A DNA stretch of 64,000 bases from Breoghania sp037026715. GTDB taxonomy: Bacteria > Pseudomonadota > Alphaproteobacteria > Rhizobiales > Stappiaceae. The notes below the pieces were generated by a model. It did no database searches. It was given only the letters and a program-made list of their open reading frames with translations, and was not told the origin of the DNA. This document shows positions 59,076 to 64,000 of the stretch, piece after piece. The position numbers and the translations under genes are program-made. Position 1 is the first letter of the stretch. Every line of letters starts with the position of its first letter. The DNA is taken from assembly GCF_037026715.1 (NCBI RefSeq), contig NZ_JBANCG010000005.1:248001-312000 (forward strand), in the 5' to 3' direction.

Positions 59076-60842
59076 TCAGCGCATTTCGTCCGGTGCATCC
59101 ACACCGAGAACTGACAGACCCGAAGCCAAAACCATCGCCACCGAACGCACGAGCGCCAAGCGCGACAGGGACAACTGTGAGTCTTCAGCGTTAATAAAGC
59201 GTAATTTAGGCAAATCCTTGCCTCTGTTCCAATGCGCGTGCAGGGCGCTTGCCAGTTCATAGAGATAGAAGGCGAGCCGATGAGGCTCGTGCGCTTCGGA
59301 AGCCGCCTCGACGATTCGCGGCCACTCGGCCATCTTGACGATCAGGTCGAGCTCTCCGCGGTCGTCGAGCTTCGAGAAATCGGCCTGCATCAGCGCCGCT
59401 TCCGACAGATCGACACCCGGCAACTCCTCCGCCGCCTGACGGAAGACCGACGCACAGCGCGCGTGCGCGTACTGGACGTAGAAGACCGGGTTGTCCTTCG
59501 ACTGCTCGGTGACCTTGGCGAAATCGAAGTCGAGCGGCGCGTCGTTCTTGCGGTAGAGCATCATGAAGCGAACCGGATCGCGGCCGACCTCGTCGACCAC
59601 ATCGCGCAACGTGATGAAGTCGCCGGAGCGCTTGGACATGCGCACGGGCTCGCCGCCGCGGAAGAGCTTCACCAGTTGGCAAAGCCTGACGATCACTTCC
59701 GCATCGCCCTCCGAAACGGCCCGGCCGACGGCCTCCAGCCGCTTGACGTAGCCGCCATGATCCGCGCCGAGCACATAGATCATCTGCTTGAAGCCGCGCA
59801 GGTACTTGGAGCGGAAATAGGCAACGTCCGCCGCGAAATAGGTGTAGGCGCCGTCAGACTTCTTCAAGGGACGGTCGATGTCGTCACCATAGGCGGTGGC
59901 GCGGAACAACGTCTGCTCGCGATCCTCCCAGTCCTCCGGCAATTGGCCCTTGGGCGGCGGCAGGCTGCCCTGGTAGACGAGGTCGCGGTTGCGCAGTTCC
60001 TCCAGCATCTCGTCGATCTCCGACGCGGCGCCGTCCTTGCGGGCATGCAGGGTGCGCTCGGAGAAAAAGACGTCATGACGGACGTTCAGGGTTTCCAGAT
60101 CGTCGCGGATCAGCGCCATCATCATCTCGATGGCCGTATCACGCACGATCGGCAGCCACTCCGCCTCGTCCATCTTCAGCAGCGCATCGCCATGGGCGTC
60201 CGCCAGCGCCTTGCCGACGGGGACGAGATAGTCGCCCGGATAGAGGCCCGCCGGGACTTCGCCGATCTCCTCGCCCAGCGCCTCGCGGTAGCGCAGGAAG
60301 GCGGAGCGGGCGAGCACGTCGATCTGAACGCCGGCGTCGTTGATGTAGTATTCGCGGGTGACGTCATAGCCGGAGAAGGCCAGCAAACTCGCCAGCGCAT
60401 CGCCGACGACGGCGCCGCGACAATGCCCCACATGCATCGGGCCGGTCGGATTGGCCGAGACGTATTCGACGTTGACCTTGACCCCGCCGCCAAGCGTACT
60501 GCGTCCGAAATCCGTTCCGTTTTTCAGAATCTGACCGAGAATCCCCGTCCAGTATTCTGATTTCAAACGAATATTTACGAAACCCGGACCGGCAATCTCG
60601 ACGCTTTCCACGTCGCCATCGGCCTTCAACCCCTCGACGATCTTCTCCGCCAGGTCGCGCGGCTTCATGCGGGCGGGCTTGGCGAGCACGAGCGCGGCGT
60701 TGGTCGCGAGATCGCCGTGATCGGGATCGCGTGGCGGCTCCACCACGACGCGTGCGAGATCGGCGTCTGCAAGATCGGAGGAGATATCGAGGCCGCGCAC
60801 GATGGCGCGCACGCGTTCGGCGAATTCGGCAAAGACGTTCAT
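59076..60842 (-). CDS. argS: Arginyl-tRNA synthetase
   Basis: 588 residues. N-terminal Add-1 domain (LARVVVEPPRDPDHGDLATNAALVLAKPA). HIGH-like motif HVGHCRGA follows the block VEYVSANPTGPM. The late signature RMSKRSGDFITLRDVVDEVG holds KMSKS-like MSKR, and the C-terminal anticodon-binding bundle has YVQYAHARCASVFR. Charges tRNA-Arg. It is followed by the SPOR gene, 95 nt. Confidence 0.98.
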   Translation of the reverse strand: MNVFAEFAERVRAIVRGLDISSDLADADLARVVVEPPRDPDHGDLATNAALVLAKPARMKPRDLAEKIVEGLKADGDVESVEIAGPGFVNIRLKSEYWTGILGQILKNGTDFGRSTLGGGVKVNVEYVSANPTGPMHVGHCRGAVVGDALASLLAFSGYDVTREYYINDAGVQIDVLARSAFLRYREALGEEIGEVPAGLYPGDYLVPVGKALADAHGDALLKMDEAEWLPIVRDTAIEMMMALIRDDLETLNVRHDVFFSERTLHARKDGAASEIDEMLEELRNRDLVYQGSLPPPKGQLPEDWEDREQTLFRATAYGDDIDRPLKKSDGAYTYFAADVAYFRSKYLRGFKQMIYVLGADHGGYVKRLEAVGRAVSEGDAEVIVRLCQLVKLFRGGEPVRMSKRSGDFITLRDVVDEVGRDPVRFMMLYRKNDAPLDFDFAKVTEQSKDNPVFYVQYAHARCASVFRQAAEELPGVDLSEAALMQADFSKLDDRGELDLIVKMAEWPRIVEAASEAHEPHRLAFYLYELASALHAHWNRGKDLPKLRFINAEDSQLSLSRLALVRSVAMVLASGLSVLGVDAPDEMR

Positions 60843-60941
60843 CGGACCAACTGCTGTTGTGTTGCCACGCGCCAGACGGCGTGGGCGCCGGATCTCGCGC
60901 GTTCCGAAAAACGGAAGTCCGAGTGTTCCGGCCGGGCTCGC

Positions 60942-62174
60942 CTAACGCAATTCCGGGGTATCGTCAAACAGGCGACGGTGCTCGTCGATGGCATAACGGT
61001 CAGTCATGCCGGCTATATAGTCGCAAACGCGGCGATGAACCGTCGTCGTGGACGCCTCGTCGAGATCGCAGGCCCACTCCTGCGGCATCTCGTGCGGGTG
61101 GGCGATGAAACCGTCGAAAAGATCGCGCACCACCTTGGCCACAAGCCTGCGCACGCACAGCACATCCTCGTGGCGATACATGTGCTCGAACAGGAATGTC
61201 TTGATGCCCGCCTCCGCCGCCGCCATGGCGGGCGAGAAGCCGATCATCGCCCTGCCCGCCTTGCGGATATCGTCTGCCGAAAGCGGCCCCTGCGCCTGCA
61301 GGCGGCCTTGCGCTTCCGCGATCACGTCCTCGACCATGCGGGTGATGACCCGGCGGACGAGTTCGTGAATGCGCCGGGGCGTCTCGAGCCCGGGATACCG
61401 ACGATCGACCTCGGCGAGCAGATCGCCGACGAGCGGCACGCCCTTCAGATGTTCAAGCCGGAAGAGGCCGGCACGCAGCCCGTCATCGAGATCGTGGGCG
61501 TCGTAGGCGATGTCGTCGGCGATCGCAGCAGCCTGGGCCTCGGCCGACGGCCATGACCACAGCATCAGGTCGTCATGGGCGGGATAGTCGAGAATGGCAT
61601 GCGGCAAGGCATGGCCAGCGAGCTTGCCGATGCAGGCGCCGTCGCGGTCGGTGAGCGGGCCGTTGTGCTTGACGAGCCCCTCCAGCGTCTCCCAGGCGAG
61701 GTTCAGGCCATCAAACTCGGCGTAGCGACGCTCCAGCGCGGTGACGATCCTCAGGCTCTGGGCATTGTGGTCGAAGCCGCCGTATTCCTTCATGCAGGCG
61801 TCCAGCACGTCCTCGCCCTCGTGGCCGAAGGGCGTGTGCCCGAGATCGTGGGCAAGCGCGAGCGCTTCCGCGAGATCCTCATCGAGCCTGAGCGCGCGGG
61901 AAATCGAGCGCGCGATCTGGGAGACCTCGATGGAGTGGGTCAGCCGGGTGCGATAGTGGTCGCCTTCGTGATAGACGAAGACCTGGGTCTTGTGCTTCAG
62001 GCGGCGGAAGGCGGTGGAATGGATGATCCGGTCGCGGTCGCGCTGGTAGGGAGTGCGGGTCGGACTGTCCGGCTCCGGGATCAATCGCCCCCGGCTTCGA
62101 GCCGGATCGACGGCATAGGGTGCGCGCTCCTGGGAGCCGAACCCGAGTTCCGCATGCGCTAGACGCGCCGTCAT
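60942..62174 (-). CDS. dgt: Deoxyguanosinetriphosphate triphosphohydrolase-like protein
   Basis: 410 residues, HD-domain enzyme: RDRDRIIHSTAFRRLKHKTQVF, then TRLTHSIEVSQIARSISRAL and HDLGHTPFGHEGE with the HD metal ligands, and ADDIAYDAHDLDDGLRAG. It hydrolyses dNTPs to deoxynucleoside plus triphosphate; alphaproteobacterial forms are annotated dGTPase-like. It is divergent from erpA and close to argS, the usual order. Confidence 0.95.
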   Translation of the reverse strand: MTARLAHAELGFGSQERAPYAVDPARSRGRLIPEPDSPTRTPYQRDRDRIIHSTAFRRLKHKTQVFVYHEGDHYRTRLTHSIEVSQIARSISRALRLDEDLAEALALAHDLGHTPFGHEGEDVLDACMKEYGGFDHNAQSLRIVTALERRYAEFDGLNLAWETLEGLVKHNGPLTDRDGACIGKLAGHALPHAILDYPAHDDLMLWSWPSAEAQAAAIADDIAYDAHDLDDGLRAGLFRLEHLKGVPLVGDLLAEVDRRYPGLETPRRIHELVRRVITRMVEDVIAEAQGRLQAQGPLSADDIRKAGRAMIGFSPAMAAAEAGIKTFLFEHMYRHEDVLCVRRLVAKVVRDLFDGFIAHPHEMPQEWACDLDEASTTTVHRRVCDYIAGMTDRYAIDEHRRLFDDTPELR

Positions 62175-62487
62175 CGCACTTCTCCATCGTCAGGGCTGGC
62201 CCCTTGCGGCTCCATGGCGCCGGACTTTGCTGAAATCCGGGCCTGCCCTATATTGTCCTGCAACTGGACCCTGTCCGCCCTTCGCACCGGCGCAAGAATG
62301 ACCGGAGGGCCGGGTGTCGGACCGCACGACCGCGATCCGGCAGGTTTCCCGGCACGCTTCCTAGCACGCCGGCCGCATGCTGCGTAAGGCCAAGCCGCAT
62401 GTGCCCGGACCGCGAAAGGCCCGCTCATGTGCTGCCCGGCAAAGGCCGACAGGATCAAGGCGCGAAACATTTGCACGGATTGATGAC
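62175..62487. other. 313-bp divergent promoter region between dgt and erpA
   Basis: A candidate sigma-70 promoter for erpA has TTGCTG at 62227-62232 and TATATT at 62249-62254 with a 16-bp spacer. Otherwise GC-rich, no gene seen. Confidence 0.55.
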
Positions 62488-62847
62488 ATGACTGTTGCCG
62501 CCGATATCGCCCGCCCCGACACCGCCCCTGTGAGCCTCAGCGACAGCGCCGCACGGCGCATCGCCAAGATCCTTTCCAAGGAGAGCGACGGCACGATGCT
62601 GCGCGTCTCCGTGGAAGGCGGCGGCTGCTCGGGCTTCCAATATACCTACGAACTCGTCACCTCGCGCGCCGACGACGATCTCGTCCTTGAAAAGGACGGG
62701 GCGACGGTGCTGATCGATTCGGTCTCCCTGCCCTACATGGAAGGCTCGGTCATCGATTTCGTCGACGACCTGATGGGCCAGGCCTTCAAGATCGAAAACC
62801 CCAACGCCACCGCGTCCTGCGGCTGCGGAACCAGCTTCTCGATGTAG
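62488..62847 (+). CDS. erpA: Iron-sulfur cluster insertion protein (A-type carrier)
   Basis: 119 residues from the ATG at 62488. A-type carrier hallmarks are the three cysteines C47 in EGGGCSGFQYTY and C111, C113 in ASCGCGTSF. It holds an Fe-S cluster and passes it to apo-proteins. Upstream in-frame starts have no family match. Followed 104 nt later by xthA; the dgt/erpA/xthA order is conserved in Rhizobiales. Confidence 0.96.
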   Translation: MTVAADIARPDTAPVSLSDSAARRIAKILSKESDGTMLRVSVEGGGCSGFQYTYELVTSRADDDLVLEKDGATVLIDSVSLPYMEGSVIDFVDDLMGQAFKIENPNATASCGCGTSFSM

Positions 62848-62948
62848 TCGGCGTCTCGATATAGAGTGGCGGGGGTGCACGATGCTCCCGCCCTGCCTCC
62901 CCGAATCCGTTCGCGCGTGCTAAGTCCGTCGGGAACAGCGGATGGATA

Positions 62949-63740
<792 letters not shown>

Positions 63741-63791
63741 GGCGAGGCACGCCGACCGTTCAGTCTTTCGACAAGCCGCCGATCATCTGTT

Positions 63792-63806
63792 ATGATTAAT
63801 AATCAT
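63792..63806. promoter_or_regulatory. Palindrome ATGATTA-A-TAATCAT just before a gene
   Basis: Perfect 7-bp arms around one central base, ending 3 nt before the ATG at 63810. AT-rich against the GC-rich surroundings. It might be an operator overlapping the promoter or ribosome site; function is unknown. Confidence 0.4.
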
Positions 63807-63809
63807 GGG

Positions 63810-64000
63810 ATGATCAGGCACCTTTCATGCGGCGGCCTCGTGCTAGCCGCATTCGCCGGGTCGCTGGCCCAGAGCTGGGCGGCCAGGGATTGTTCGTGCC
63901 TGCTCAACGGTGCGCGCTTCGAACTTGGCGCTGTCGCCTGCATCCATGGCCCCGACGGCGACCAGCTGGCGCAGTGCCAGATGAACCTCAACAACACCAG
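63810..64000 (+). CDS. Small secreted protein, partial at the window's right edge
   Basis: About 63 visible residues from the ATG at 63810 (an overlapping ATG at 63805 stops after two codons). Signal peptide: MIRHLSCGGLVLAAFAGSLAQSWA, cleaved before ARDCS. Mature part has CSCLLNGARFELGAVACIHGPDGDQLAQCQMNLNNT, with four cysteines, resembling conserved short periplasmic proteins of alphaproteobacteria with unknown function. It is on the same strand as xthA, 69 nt after it. Confidence 0.75.
   Translation, partial: MIRHLSCGGLVLAAFAGSLAQSWAARDCSCLLNGARFELGAVACIHGPDGDQLAQCQMNLNNT

Overview
This is a GC-rich (roughly 60-65 %) chromosomal stretch from an alphaproteobacterium, most likely of the order Hyphomicrobiales (Rhizobiales) and possibly close to the Stappiaceae. 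The evidence is gene order: alaC-hom-glpX beside phaC; argS-SPOR-nagZ-scpA-scpB-tatA-tatB-tatC-serS-surE-pcm-nlpD-DUF815-yajC-secD-secF-Mth938-squalene/phytoene synthase-like-trmFO; and dgt/erpA/xthA. GTTC-N7-GTTC LexA boxes, CTGC-N3-GCAG PhaR-type boxes and DUF1127 proteins fit the same group. The species is inference.

Layout. 1-13.5 kb: amino-acid and gluconeogenic genes (glpX, hom, alaC), a small lipoprotein, PHB synthase phaC, agmatinase, a DUF922 metalloprotease, a peroxiredoxin, ribosomal proteins S9/L13, a di-haem cytochrome c peroxidase under a likely FNR box, and ssb. 14-31.4 kb: an accessory-looking block with an IalB-like protein, a SapC-family protein, small conserved proteins (one DUF6916-like), a GNAT acetyltransferase, a propeller-like protein, three tandem phage-tail-collar (MdpB-like) proteins and a 3,512-residue inverse autotransporter. 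This block separates ssb from uvrA, which are neighbours in many relatives; both flanks carry LexA-type boxes.

31.9-37.1 kb: uvrA, then the most striking locus. A 49-residue DUF1127 protein is followed by five tandem ~120-nt RNA units. Each has three hairpins with CCUCCUCCC loops, giving 15 copies of an anti-Shine-Dalgarno-like motif, and each ends in a terminator. A second DUF1127 gene with a diverged hairpin RNA follows. This matches the CcsR/cuckoo-type RNA plus CcaF1-type protein arrangement known from Rhodobacter and Rhizobiales, here expanded to three loops per RNA and five-plus-one copies.

37-64 kb: mainly conserved housekeeping. Protein export (secDF-yajC, tatABC), two proteins related to mitochondrial complex I assembly factors (NDUFAF3- and NDUFAF6-like), tRNA modification (trmFO), envelope and division factors (NlpD-like with degenerate LytM, SPOR, nagZ), condensin partners scpAB, seryl- and arginyl-tRNA synthetases, dGTPase, the Fe-S carrier erpA, exonuclease III, and a partial secreted protein at the right edge. 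Intergenic regions carry several families of palindromic repeats. I saw no tRNA, rRNA, CRISPR array or transposase.
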